NCBI GenBank assembly: GCA_947498325.1
Contig: CANMKE010000003.1
Coordinates: 186,001-250,000 of the forward strand
Reading direction: 5' to 3'
Length of the DNA stretch: 64,000 bases
Source: an uncultured Persicobacter sp.
Lineage (GTDB): Bacteria > Bacteroidota > Bacteroidia > Cytophagales > Cyclobacteriaceae
Shown here: positions 34,285 to 43,264 of the stretch, one piece after another
Position numbering within the stretch: position 1 is the stretch's first letter
Layout of the letters: every line of letters starts with the position of its first letter
Translations under genes and position numbers: made by a program
Notes under the pieces: generated by a model
Told to the model about the DNA's origin: nothing
The model's database searches: none
What the model saw: only the letters and a program-made list of their open reading frames with translations

Positions 34285-34595
34285 TCTTCTTCCAACGCAA
34301 AATCACGCTTTATGCGGTGATTGCCATCAAGGCACCTGCAGCTCAGGCTATCAACTCTTGCCTCGTACAAAGAGGAGACCAAAGGCTGATTCCAAACCTG
34401 AATTTGCACCAACTTATTTAATTACATCCCAGCCTATATTCTACCCGCAAAACCATTACCGCACTAAAAGACTGTTAATAAGGATATTAGATGCAAAAAT
34501 ACAGATTACCCTTACAATTGTATGACTTAATGACGATTTTTTTCGAGATATAGGGGGCAAAAGGAAAGTTTAGCTGCTTTATTTTCAGGAATTGC
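34285..34595. other. Gene-free spacer upstream of the transglycosylase
   Basis: About 310 bases without coding signal. It contains a minus-strand TATTTTTG (complement of 34494-34501), a -7 match with no TTG at the right distance; it would give the transglycosylase a leader of about 210 bases. Confidence 0.4.
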
Positions 34596-34632
34596 AAAAA
34601 AAGAACTCCTACGATTTAAGTAGGAGTCTTTA
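34596..34632 (-). terminator. Intrinsic terminator after tatA
   Basis: Minus strand ACTCCTAC / GTAGGAGT with a 7-base loop followed by TCTTTTTTT, about 50 bases after the tatA stop. It probably ends the envelope operon. Confidence 0.85.
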
Positions 34633-34683
34633 TTATTTTTTAGCCTTCGCAGCTTGCGGCGGCCCTATGTAGAAGATCAAGCG

Positions 34684-34863
34684 TTATTTTTTGATCTCTT
34701 TACCTGCATCGTCAATTTCATCTTTAATCTCTTTAGTCGCATCTTTGAACTCGCGAATTCCTTTTCCTAAGCCACGCGCCAATTCAGGAATTTTCTTTGC
34801 TCCGAAAAACACTACAACAAACAGAATAATAATTATCCATTCTGAGCCACCCATATTAAACAT
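34684..34863 (-). CDS. tatA: Sec-independent protein translocase TatA/E-type subunit, 59 aa
   Basis: Short gene missed by a 60-residue cut-off. The protein begins [23 protein letters not shown]: a short membrane helix followed by the Phe-Gly hinge, then an amphipathic helix [20 protein letters not shown], the diagnostic TatA layout. The C-terminus is charged (Lys/Glu/Asp). TatA oligomers form the pore for folded Tat substrates. tatC is not nearby. It lies 97 bases after the EnvC-like gene on the same strand and before a strong terminator, so it may be the last gene of the TPR-DUF4292-EnvC transcript. Confidence 0.93.
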   Translation of the reverse strand: MFNMGGSEWIIIILFVVVFFGAKKIPELARGLGKGIREFKDATKEIKDEIDDAGKEIKK

Positions 34864-34960
34864 ATCACTAATCTTTAAATATAATTTCTTGTTCTATAAA
34901 CAAATATACACAATCCGACTGCGACGACAAAACACAAATTTCATTTCAAATTAATGACAG

Positions 34961-36193
34961 CTAACGACTTCGCAACCAAGATTGCGGATTCAGTTTCTCG
35001 CGCTGCTTCCAAACCTGAAACTGAAGTTCCGATTTTCCATCAGCATCGGTACTTACAATCCCGATCGGGTCTTTATCTTCGACCACTTGCCCTACTTTCA
35101 CCGTGCTTTGCTTCAGCTTGGCGTAAACCGTAAAGTATTCCCCATGCTGTACAATAATGACCGTATTCATCTCCCCAGGTACATGTGCAACAGTTTTTAC
35201 AACCCCTTTGTGTACTGCCCGAACGATTTCTTTTGATTTAGTTTGAATATCAACGCCAGGGTTTTCAATCATTACCCCCTTCAGGGCAGGGTGAGGGTGC
35301 TTTCCAAAGCTTTGACTCACAAAGCCAGAATTTACGGGCCAATCCAATTTTTTTCTGAATTTCGAGAAATCCGCACCAATGAAGGCCACATTCGCTTTAC
35401 TTACCTTGGCAGATTTCTTCGCTTTTGAGGTCTTGCTTGATGCTTTCGCCTTGGCCATTTCCTCCCGAATAACATCGGCAATCAGGGTGGCCAAATGCGC
35501 ATCAGCCTGCTTCCGCTTTTTCAGTTCTTTCTTTAGTTTTCGGCTGCTCTTTTTCAGCTCAGCCAATACACTGCCCTGTTTTTTACGCAAGGCTTCGAGC
35601 TCCTGAAACTCTCCCATTTTTGCCACCAGCAACTGATCTTTTTCCTGCTTGGCCTCATTGATCGCCTGCTGCTGATCTTCGAGTGTCTGGCGAACGGAAA
35701 GAATCATTTCAATCTGGTTTTTACGCGCCTTGGAGTACTGCCGCATATATTGCACCCGCATCACGAAGTCGTGAAATGTTTTTGCGGAAAACAAAAAGAG
35801 GAGATTATTCTGACTGAGCTGCGACTTATAAGCCGTATGCGCCATTTTAGCATATTCTTTCTTCAGCCCTTCAAGGTCATTGCTCATGCTTTCGATCACC
35901 TCACCAAGTTCCTCTACACGACCATTGAGCACGTCTACCTCCTGTGTAATCGAAGACATCATCTCCTGTCGGGTTTTTATCTGCTCATTTAGTGCATTCA
36001 ACTCCCCGACCGTCGCTTTGGTGGTCTTGGCATTCTGAGAAAGGATTCTGGCGGTTTCGGCAATCTTCTTTTTGTTTTGCTCACGCTCACGCTCGAGTTG
36101 CTGTTTATTGCGCTGCGCAAAAGTAACCTGCGGGAGGCAGGTGAAAACAAAGAGCGAAAAAAGGATGCTGAAAAATAACTTATTTAATGACAT
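34961..36193 (-). CDS. EnvC-like murein hydrolase activator (degenerate M23 domain)
   Basis: 410 residues. Signal peptide (1-26, ending TFAQ), then a long coiled coil (about 30-245, Lys/Glu/Gln rich), a short linker, and a C-terminal LytM/M23 fold (about 290-408). The zinc motifs look damaged: the usual H-x3-D region reads NPGVDIQ (His replaced by Asn) and the usual LHFE reads LQFQ, while HGEYFTVYAKL keeps one His. This is the pattern of EnvC/NlpD activators, which bind and switch on amidases rather than cut peptidoglycan. Its start overlaps the stop of the DUF4292 gene by 14 bases. Confidence 0.88.
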   Translation of the reverse strand: MSLNKLFFSILFSLFVFTCLPQVTFAQRNKQQLEREREQNKKKIAETARILSQNAKTTKATVGELNALNEQIKTRQEMMSSITQEVDVLNGRVEELGEVIESMSNDLEGLKKEYAKMAHTAYKSQLSQNNLLFLFSAKTFHDFVMRVQYMRQYSKARKNQIEMILSVRQTLEDQQQAINEAKQEKDQLLVAKMGEFQELEALRKKQGSVLAELKKSSRKLKKELKKRKQADAHLATLIADVIREEMAKAKASSKTSKAKKSAKVSKANVAFIGADFSKFRKKLDWPVNSGFVSQSFGKHPHPALKGVMIENPGVDIQTKSKEIVRAVHKGVVKTVAHVPGEMNTVIIVQHGEYFTVYAKLKQSTVKVGQVVEDKDPIGIVSTDADGKSELQFQVWKQREKLNPQSWLRSR

Positions 36194-37031
36194 ACCGCGA
36201 GGAAACTTTAAAAGGGAAGCTCAGCTTCTTTTCATTAATATCAACCTTCTGGAAGTGCATTTTCACCTTGGTAGAAAGGGTACGTCCAGATTGGTCATAA
36301 AATACCAAGTCCACGGTATTCTCAAAAGGAAAAATATCAGATTTTCGCTCCCGACGGCTCAGCTTCATCATCGGGTTATCTGTATTTTTACTTTCCTTGT
36401 ATTCTTTCTTATGCTGTTTTTTCTTGATTTTACTCTTGATGTCCTGAAAGTCCGCATACTGAAGGGTCAGGCTGTTGCCCGTTGTAGGCTGCAAGGCCTG
36501 TGTCTGTACGATTCGGTAAGTCAGTGGATCAACCTGCGACTGGTAGCGCATTTTATCACGCTGCTGATCGAGCAAAAAATAACTGCTTTCCCGTTTCACA
36601 CGGTCTTTGGGCATTTTATCTTCCACCAAATCCCCTACAATAATAGATTGCAGGGTGTGGAAATCCAGTGTTACTTTATAGCGTTCGCTTAATTGTGAAT
36701 AGGAGAGGGCATATACCTCCTTTTTCAGTTTATTGATAATCATGATGGTATCTGGGGTAAACTGTGCACGCATCACCTCTACGCCCAAGCCTGGAGAAAC
36801 CGACATCCAGATAATGGAATCGGCTTTCATCCGAAGATTGACCGTCGCCCCGATTTCTTTGTCGCCATCGGAGAAGCCAACCTTCATCTTTCCAGAAAGG
36901 TAATCAAAGTCAAGGTTATCAACTCTGAAATCACTTTTCTCTACCAGTTTAAATCCTGCCATACGTTTGTTACAGGACATCATGATTACTGAAAATACAA
37001 CTACTAAAAGGAGGGAATAATTCCTATTCAT
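36180..37031 (-). CDS. DUF4292 family lipoprotein
   Basis: 283 residues. The N-terminus is a lipoprotein signal with lipobox VIMMSC (Cys about residue 20) and then a LolA/LolB-like beta-rich domain, the DUF4292 family of Bacteroidota, which resembles outer-membrane lipoprotein sorting proteins by fold; function is not established. The start ATGAATAG overlaps the stop codon of the TPR gene by 8 bases, and its end overlaps the EnvC-like gene by 14, so the three are translated as one block. Confidence 0.82.
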   Translation of the reverse strand: MNRNYSLLLVVVFSVIMMSCNKRMAGFKLVEKSDFRVDNLDFDYLSGKMKVGFSDGDKEIGATVNLRMKADSIIWMSVSPGLGVEVMRAQFTPDTIMIINKLKKEVYALSYSQLSERYKVTLDFHTLQSIIVGDLVEDKMPKDRVKRESSYFLLDQQRDKMRYQSQVDPLTYRIVQTQALQPTTGNSLTLQYADFQDIKSKIKKKQHKKEYKESKNTDNPMMKLSRRERKSDIFPFENTVDLVFYDQSGRTLSTKVKMHFQKVDINEKKLSFPFKVSSRYVIK

Positions 37032-38787
37032 ATAATTTTTGATGCTTGATCTTTTTGTCGATAAATTCGGAAGCATCCCCTTTTTTCTTTGCCTTTTCCC
37101 AAAACTTCAATGCCTCTTCTTTATCGCCAAGCTGAAAAAGTGCATCGCCGTAGTGTTCCAAAACAGCCCCTGAGGCTTCTCCTACATCAATTGCTTTTTT
37201 GATGTTTGTACGGGCGCCTTCATAGTCACCCATTTGGTAAAGCACCCAGCCGTAAGTATCCAGGTAAGTTCCGTTTTCAGGGTGCAGTTTAACCAACTTC
37301 TCGGACATCTGCTTGGCTTCATCCAATTTTTCTTTTCTCAGCGAGAGAAAATACGCATAATTATTCAGCACATGCTCACTGTTAGGGTCAATTTTCAGGG
37401 CATCCTCATAAGCCTGATCCGACTTGCTGTTTTCCCCAACACCATTGTAGGCATCGCCCAACTGCCCGTAAAAAACAGTCGCCAACTGCTCATTATTTCC
37501 TGACAGCTTTCTTCCTTGCTCCAAAGCGTTGACCGCCTTGTCATAATTTTTTTCCATCAGGTGAGCAGTACCACTGAAGTAATACAGCATCGCTTGGTTC
37601 GGGAACAGTTCCAATGCCTTTTCTGAATGTGTGATAGCGGCTTTCATGTCCTGCTCATCAAAATCGATATTGATGATATTCTGCCAAACGGCTAAATTGT
37701 TATCATCAAATTCAATAGATTTCAGATAGGCTGCTTTGGCCTTTTGCTTTTCATTCAGTGTAAAGTAATAATCACCGTAAAGTGCGCGGGCGTTGGCATC
37801 TTCAGGGTGTACTTTTACCAACAACTCACAAAGTTTCTGAGCTTCTTCCTTGACGTCTTCTTTTGTCATTTTCTGAAACAACCCAACCACATAAGGCAGC
37901 TTGGCTTCAATGCTCATTTTTGGATCTGCCATTGCCGAATGGATATTCTTTTTGGCCTCGACGTAATCACCTTGCTCTTGCTGAATTTGTCCCAATAGCA
38001 TTCGCACCTGGGAGCTGTTTTCGGTTTCAAGGTAATCTGTCAGCATTTTCTGTGCTTCAGCAGTCTTACCGTTTGACAATAAAATTTCTGACAGTGCCAA
38101 TACATAACGTGGCTCATCAGGAAATGCCTTGATTAACTTTTCGCCTTCTGCTACGGCTTTATCCAGCTTTCCTTGCTGAATATAAATTTTTTGTTTCTGA
38201 AAAATCACCTGATCATTCAAACCAAAGCGAGCTTCTACTTTATCGAGCTCCGCCAAAGCCTCGTCATATTTCTTCATGTAAAGATACAGGCCTGCAAGCT
38301 CATAGCTGAACTCGTCGGTTTTCTCTACATTTGCCATCAGGGATTTGTAGGTTGAAATTGCCTTTTCAAGCTCTCCAGTTTTTTTATAAACCTCCGCATT
38401 AATCAGGTAATAGTAGCGGTTCGTGTTGTCAAGTTCAAGGGCTTTTTCAGCATATTTCTTGGCATTCTCCAACTCCTTTCGATGGATAGAAATTTCCGCC
38501 AGTTTAAAATAAGCCGCCGCATTATTGGGGTCGAATTCAAGTGATTTCTCGAAGTAAACAAAAGACTTCGCCATATCTTCAAGCATGAAATATTTCTCCG
38601 CTTGGGTAAAATACATCTCCGCATTTCTAATTTCCTTCTGCGTAGGAACTTTTGCTACCGCTTCTTTTTTATGCTTTTTTTTACGCTTCTTTTTTTTCTG
38701 AGCCATCGCCTGATCGGCAGAAACAAGTACTGAGGAAGCGATCAATAAGCTTACCCCAACACCACGTAAGATTTTGGAAATATTCAT
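37024..38787 (-). CDS. Tetratricopeptide repeat protein
   Basis: 587 residues. Signal peptide (about 1-29, ending AMAQ) and then a Lys-rich stretch (KKKKRKKKHKK), then about 14 tandem TPR units to the C-terminus, with the expected Ala/Gly/Tyr/Pro pattern (AAYFKLAEISIHRKELENAKKY; LDTYGWVLYQMGDYEGART). TPR arrays act as protein-interaction scaffolds. I chose the ATG at 38787 for the signal peptide; the frame opens at 38826. First gene of an overlapping set with DUF4292 and EnvC-like, so an envelope role is likely. Confidence 0.85.
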   Translation of the reverse strand: MNISKILRGVGVSLLIASSVLVSADQAMAQKKKKRKKKHKKEAVAKVPTQKEIRNAEMYFTQAEKYFMLEDMAKSFVYFEKSLEFDPNNAAAYFKLAEISIHRKELENAKKYAEKALELDNTNRYYYLINAEVYKKTGELEKAISTYKSLMANVEKTDEFSYELAGLYLYMKKYDEALAELDKVEARFGLNDQVIFQKQKIYIQQGKLDKAVAEGEKLIKAFPDEPRYVLALSEILLSNGKTAEAQKMLTDYLETENSSQVRMLLGQIQQEQGDYVEAKKNIHSAMADPKMSIEAKLPYVVGLFQKMTKEDVKEEAQKLCELLVKVHPEDANARALYGDYYFTLNEKQKAKAAYLKSIEFDDNNLAVWQNIINIDFDEQDMKAAITHSEKALELFPNQAMLYYFSGTAHLMEKNYDKAVNALEQGRKLSGNNEQLATVFYGQLGDAYNGVGENSKSDQAYEDALKIDPNSEHVLNNYAYFLSLRKEKLDEAKQMSEKLVKLHPENGTYLDTYGWVLYQMGDYEGARTNIKKAIDVGEASGAVLEHYGDALFQLGDKEEALKFWEKAKKKGDASEFIDKKIKHQKLYE

Positions 38788-38938
38788 TCGTGCGCGTATT
38801 ATTTTAAAATTTGTCGTGCGATCCAATTTGACCGTCTTAGTAAAACGAAAATTACGGATAAACAGCCAATATCCCCTGTTAAAATTGTAAAAACAAAGGA
38901 TTCAATAGCCAATCGGTCAAAAATAATTTTATTTATAC

Positions 38939-38977
38939 ACAAAAAAGGCAAAAAAATGAGCACGTCATTTCTTTGCC
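38939..38977 (-). terminator. Intrinsic terminator of the flippase-dut-nucleotidyltransferase operon
   Basis: On the minus strand GGCAAA ... TTTGCC with an inner AAATGA / TCATTT extension and a run of T, 24 bases after the nucleotidyltransferase stop. Confidence 0.75.
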
Positions 38978-39000
38978 TTTTCATGGTGATTGACTGCCGT

Positions 39001-40011
39001 TTACTCTGCAATCGTATTGAAATCCCCTACGCTCATGGTTTTTGATTTACCATCAAAAGAAGCGTGGTTACCAATCATAGAATCTTTTAGGATCGCACGG
39101 TTGATCTCACTGTCTTTTTGAATAATGGAGTTCTCCACCCTTGCGTCTGTTATTTCTGTACGGTGCCCTACTGAAACGTGAGGCCCTACCACAGAGTTGA
39201 TGATTCGAGCCTGACGGCCGATATACACAGGAGGGATAATCACGGAATTGATGATTTGTGCGGTAGGGTCCACCAAATCTTTTTCATCCTTGATATATTC
39301 CAAATAACGGTGATTGGTATTTACAGTAGCCGTTTTATTGCCACAGTCCAGCCATTCCTGCACTGTTCCAGGGTAAAACTTCGTGCCGCTGTTGGTCAAA
39401 TTCTCCAACACACGGGTCAGTTGATACTCCCCGCTGTCCATGATTTTATTGTCAATCAGCGTACTAATTTCCTGACGAAGGTCTTCTCCTTTTTTGAAGT
39501 AATAAATACCGATGATCGCCAAATTGGAAACGAAAGATTTCGGTTTTTCCACAAAGGCCATAATTCGCTTTTGATCATCAAGCTGAACAACACCAAAAGC
39601 CGAAGGGTCTTCCACTTCTTTCACCCAAATAATACCGTCTTGCTCTATATCGAGCGTAAAATCTGCCTTGAAAAGGGTATCAGCAAATGCCACTACGGTT
39701 TTTCCTTCCAGAATTTCCTTCGCACAATAAATGGCATGTGCAGTTCCCAAAGCTTCTTCCTGATAAAAAATATGGCCTTTAGCACCTGTTCGAGAGGCAA
39801 TTTGGATCAAATCTTTCTCTACATCCTCACCAAAATTTTTACCAATTACAAAACCGATGTTTTCTACTTCAGAAGGGCAAACTTTTACGATATCTTCTAC
39901 CAGACGCTCAACAATAGGCTTACCTGCAATTGGAACTAATGGTTTAGGCACGGTCAGGGTATGCGGACGCATTCTTTTCCCCATTCCTGCCATAGGAATA
40001 ATAATATTCAT
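39001..40011 (-). CDS. Sugar-phosphate nucleotidyltransferase with left-handed helix tail
   Basis: 336 residues. An N-terminal nucleotidyltransferase domain begins IIIPMAGMGKRMRPHTLTVPKPLVPIAGKP, with the NTP-binding G-x-G-x-R and the PKP-hinge lysine. From about residue 240, hexapeptide-like strands (AQIINSVIIPPVYIGRQARIINSVVG) form a short left-handed beta-helix. This is the RmlA/GlmU/GCD1-type arrangement; sugar specificity cannot be read. dut and a flippase lie directly upstream with gaps of 29 and 26 bases. Confidence 0.85.
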   Translation of the reverse strand: MNIIIPMAGMGKRMRPHTLTVPKPLVPIAGKPIVERLVEDIVKVCPSEVENIGFVIGKNFGEDVEKDLIQIASRTGAKGHIFYQEEALGTAHAIYCAKEILEGKTVVAFADTLFKADFTLDIEQDGIIWVKEVEDPSAFGVVQLDDQKRIMAFVEKPKSFVSNLAIIGIYYFKKGEDLRQEISTLIDNKIMDSGEYQLTRVLENLTNSGTKFYPGTVQEWLDCGNKTATVNTNHRYLEYIKDEKDLVDPTAQIINSVIIPPVYIGRQARIINSVVGPHVSVGHRTEITDARVENSIIQKDSEINRAILKDSMIGNHASFDGKSKTMSVGDFNTIAE

Positions 40012-40040
40012 GAACTATATGATGAATTGAGATTAAAAAA

Positions 40041-40472
40041 CTATTTTCCTGTGCTTCCGAAACCGCCCGCTGCACGCGCAGAATCTTCCAGCACTTCTAC
40101 TTCCTCCCAGGCGATTTGCTCATGCTTGGCAATCACCATTTGCGCAACGCGCTCTCCATCCTGCACGACGAAAGGCTCATTGGATAAATTTACCAAAAGC
40201 ACTTTCACTTCGCCACGATAATCGGCATCAATGGTTCCTGGGCTGTTCAATACTGACAAGCCATGCTTGAAGGCCAGACCACTACGTGGACGAATTTGCG
40301 CTTCAAAACCAACAGGAAGTTCCATGAACAAACCCGTTGGAATCAATACACGCTCCAGTGGACCAAGAGTAATAGGTTCAGAGAGGTTGGCATTGAGATC
40401 AAGACCTGCCGCTGCTTCCGTTTGGTATTGCGGAAGGCCATGCTTTGATTTATTAATTACTTTAACTTTCAT
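40041..40472 (-). CDS. dut: dUTP diphosphatase
   Basis: Hydrolyses dUTP to dUMP, keeping uracil out of DNA. All five family motifs are visible in 143 residues: [42 protein letters not shown] and the C-terminal [11 protein letters not shown]. The trimeric fold is expected. It sits between the flippase and the nucleotidyltransferase in one transcription unit, a common arrangement in Cytophagales by memory. Confidence 0.96.
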   Translation of the reverse strand: MKVKVINKSKHGLPQYQTEAAAGLDLNANLSEPITLGPLERVLIPTGLFMELPVGFEAQIRPRSGLAFKHGLSVLNSPGTIDADYRGEVKVLLVNLSNEPFVVQDGERVAQMVIAKHEQIAWEEVEVLEDSARAAGGFGSTGK

Positions 40473-40498
40473 TACGATATATATTTTTCAGCCTACTT

Positions 40499-42001
40499 CT
40501 ATACAGATCGGCGTTGAATCATTTTTCGCTCCAAAATAAACACCATTGCGACAAAGATCAAAAAGATCAGCAGTTGAATCCCTTTTAATATCAGATAATT
40601 ATCAAAATGCATATGATAACAGCAATAGGCCAACACGCCTGAGGTACTCAGATAAAGCAAGCCCCGACCAACCTGATAAGGAACAGGGTAATGCTTTTTC
40701 CCCAAGATGTAGCTCACCACCGTCATTCCGCCATAAACGGCAAAAGTTGCCCAGGCAGACCCCATATATCCGATTACAGGAATCAGAAAATAATTTAGAA
40801 CGATGGTCATGATTGCCCCACCAACAGAGAGGTAAGTGCCGAAATAGGTTTTATCGGTGAGCTTGTACCACATGGACAAGTTATAATAAATACCCAAAAA
40901 CAAGTTGGCCATCAGCAAAATTGGAACAGCATCCATGGCCATGCGATAGGCCTTCTGACGGAGAAATAAATGGGAGATAATATCAAGGTTGGCTACCACT
41001 GCCAAGAAGGCAATACTCCCGAAAGCGGTAAATACATGGGTTACTTTCCCCAAAAGAGCGGGGGAGTTTTTATCCTGAGCATTATTGAAGAAAAAGGGTT
41101 CTGCGGCATACTTATAAGCCTGAATCGCCAGGTTCATGAATATTGCCAACTTGTAACATGCGCCGAATATTCCCAAAATTTGCTGATTGGTGTAGCCAGG
41201 GTAAAAGCCAACAGGCAAGATTTTCTTTAGCATCAGCCTTGAAAACATCTCGCTTGTTGTTCCCGCAACACCCATAAATAGTAATGGGACACCATAAATC
41301 ACCATCGGCCGAACGGTCTTCCAGTCGAGCTTAAACCTGAACCTTTTGTAAATACCAAAATGCATGACCGAATTTGCCATGGAGGCCACCATATTGGAAA
41401 ATATCACAATTGCGGGCCCAAGTGCTGGAGTGTAAATTTCACTGACAAAAGGGTAGAGGGCAGGAAAGGCACCATTGGTCATGATTTCATTCATCCCCAC
41501 CAAAAGTATAATATTGAGCCCCATGTTCACCAAAATATTGATCATCTTGGTGATGGCAAAACGCTTGGCACGCCCCTCAATCCTCAGCTTTGCAAAAGGG
41601 AAGGCATTGATGCCATCGAGCATCAGGATAAAAGCCAGCGCATATACATAAGCCTCCTTGCCTGGGTATTCCAGGTAATTCATGATCGGAGTAGCACAGG
41701 CCACCAAGCCTAAGGCCAAAATGGTATCAACAATCATTACTATCGACAATACCCGATTGAAAATCTTCTGCGTGTCTGCTTTATTCTGAGAAACGAAGCG
41801 GAAAAACGTGGTTTCCATCCCGAAGGTAAACAGGATCAGGAAAAAGGCAACATAGGCATAAAGCTCTGTCACGACACCATATTCTGAAGGGCTCAGAAAT
41901 TTGGTATATAACGGGACTAAAAAATAATTTAGAGTCCGCCCAACGATACTGCTCATCCCATAGAGAACCGTATCGCCAGCAAGTTTTTTCAACCTACTCA
42001 T
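40499..42001 (-). CDS. Polysaccharide biosynthesis protein / lipid-linked oligosaccharide flippase
   Basis: 500 residues with about 14 hydrophobic segments of the MOP/Wzx-type exporter superfamily. The N-terminal block KLAGDTVLYGMSSIVGRTLNYFLVPLYTKFLSPSEYGVV is the typical start of such flippases, and the C-terminal half keeps the symmetric six-helix layout. It moves lipid-linked sugars across the inner membrane; substrate unknown. It is the first gene of the flippase-dut-nucleotidyltransferase unit. Confidence 0.88.
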   Translation of the reverse strand: MSRLKKLAGDTVLYGMSSIVGRTLNYFLVPLYTKFLSPSEYGVVTELYAYVAFFLILFTFGMETTFFRFVSQNKADTQKIFNRVLSIVMIVDTILALGLVACATPIMNYLEYPGKEAYVYALAFILMLDGINAFPFAKLRIEGRAKRFAITKMINILVNMGLNIILLVGMNEIMTNGAFPALYPFVSEIYTPALGPAIVIFSNMVASMANSVMHFGIYKRFRFKLDWKTVRPMVIYGVPLLFMGVAGTTSEMFSRLMLKKILPVGFYPGYTNQQILGIFGACYKLAIFMNLAIQAYKYAAEPFFFNNAQDKNSPALLGKVTHVFTAFGSIAFLAVVANLDIISHLFLRQKAYRMAMDAVPILLMANLFLGIYYNLSMWYKLTDKTYFGTYLSVGGAIMTIVLNYFLIPVIGYMGSAWATFAVYGGMTVVSYILGKKHYPVPYQVGRGLLYLSTSGVLAYCCYHMHFDNYLILKGIQLLIFLIFVAMVFILERKMIQRRSV

Positions 42002-42021
42002 TCAAAAATGCTTATAAACTA

Positions 42022-42050
42022 AGGAAGGATTGGGTAGCCCAATCCTTCCT
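42022..42050 (-). terminator. Perfect 13-bp hairpin between the hydratase and flippase genes
   Basis: AGGAAGGATTGGG / CCCAATCCTTCCT with a 3-base loop. A good T run is missing on the minus strand (TTAGTTT), so it may be a weak terminator for the hydratase gene or a processing site. Confidence 0.5.
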
Positions 42051-42079
42051 GATTATTTTAAAACTATCTGTTTCTTATT

Positions 42080-42859
42080 TTACTCTCCCAAAAACTCAGG
42101 ATTTCGCTTTTCCAAAAAAGCATTTACGCCTTCTTTAAAATCAGAAGACTTACACAAATTGGAAAAATTATTCGCCTCAGACTGATAACCAGCATCGGTA
42201 CCTTTAGATGCCGCATTCACACAGCTGATCACAGAACCAATCGCCAAAGGAGCTTTATTAATGATTTTCGACATAATCTCACGCGCCTTAGTCATCAACT
42301 CTTCATGTGAATAAACCACATGGTTCACCAAGCCTAAAGCTTTGCCCTCAGCCGCAGGAACATGGTCTCCTGTAAGCATAAGTTCTATTGCTTTTCCACG
42401 ACCAACAATGTGTGCCATACGCTGCGTACCCCCAAAACCAGGGATCAACCCCAAATTAACTTCTGGTAAGCCAAAGCGCGCATTTTCTGTCGCCACACGA
42501 ATATGGCAAGCCATCGCCAATTCACAACCGCCCCCAAGAGCAAAGCCATTCACTGCCGCAATAACGGGCTTATGGCAATCCTCAATAAGTGCGAACACTT
42601 CCTGCCCTGTTTCGGAATATTTTCTTCCATTCAGCTCATTAAGGGTCTTGATTTCGTTGATATCCACCCCTGCAGAAAACGATTTCTCGCCTGCGCCGGT
42701 GATGATCATCCCCAACACTTCCTCGTCATCATATCCCTGCTGAATAGCTTCCCGAAGTTCTTCCAATGTCTGTAAGTCCAGCACATTGTACTTTTCAGGT
42801 TTATTGATCGTCAGTAGCAGAACGTGATCTTCTACCGCAAACTCGATGGATTTAAACAT
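42080..42859 (-). CDS. Enoyl-CoA hydratase/isomerase family protein
   Basis: 259-residue crotonase-fold enzyme. The oxyanion-hole and catalytic blocks are present: SAGVDI (near 63), AAVNGFALGGGCELAMACHIRVATENARFGLPEVNLGLIPGFGGTQRM with the two catalytic-type glutamates (in CELA and PEVN). Both Glu support a hydratase in beta-oxidation or a related acyl-CoA reaction. No other fatty-acid gene is adjacent. It has a well-matched promoter 23 bases upstream. Confidence 0.9.
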   Translation of the reverse strand: MFKSIEFAVEDHVLLLTINKPEKYNVLDLQTLEELREAIQQGYDDEEVLGMIITGAGEKSFSAGVDINEIKTLNELNGRKYSETGQEVFALIEDCHKPVIAAVNGFALGGGCELAMACHIRVATENARFGLPEVNLGLIPGFGGTQRMAHIVGRGKAIELMLTGDHVPAAEGKALGLVNHVVYSHEELMTKAREIMSKIINKAPLAIGSVISCVNAASKGTDAGYQSEANNFSNLCKSSDFKEGVNAFLEKRNPEFLGE

Positions 42860-42881
42860 TACTTAAATGGAATTTTTTTAC

Positions 42882-42911
42882 CAAATATAAAGGATGACCT
42901 TAAAATCACAA
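42882..42911 (-). promoter_or_regulatory. Promoter of the enoyl-CoA hydratase gene
   Basis: Minus strand TTG-N19-TATATTTG, a complete match to the Bacteroidota consensus TTG-N19-TAnnTTTG at the ideal spacing; the transcript would start about 15 bases before the ATG. Confidence 0.65.
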
Positions 42912-43264
42912 AGGATGTTGAATGAATTTAAAGAAACTACAAAGCCAGCACAAGTACCCGCCTGAACTCCCTTCCCTCCAATGACTCCTCATTTTAAGCC
43001 CATTAGCTTTATTTGAAATTTTATTGTGGCGAAATTAAAGCAATTTCCTGACCACAAAAAACATTCGTGCTTAATTTAAGCATCAGTCTAATAAAAATCT
43101 ATTTTTAAAGCAAAACAAGTCAAGTCGATAATTTATTTTGTTAAAAAAAATCATAAAACCCACCACTTAGTGTAAATCATAACAAAGAATTCATTGATAT
43201 TTTTCTTAAATTGATCGAAGAATTGATATTCAACAAAGCCTAAATCATCCCTAAATACCAAATT
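42912..43264. other. Gene-free spacer upstream of icd
   Basis: AT-rich, about 350 bases, no open frame with coding character. It holds near-matches to -7 boxes in the icd direction (TATTTTTC near 43198), none convincing. Confidence 0.4.

Noticed and set aside
39178-39939. 253-residue open frame on the plus strand
   Set aside because: Antisense to the nucleotidyltransferase gene, which has clear motifs.
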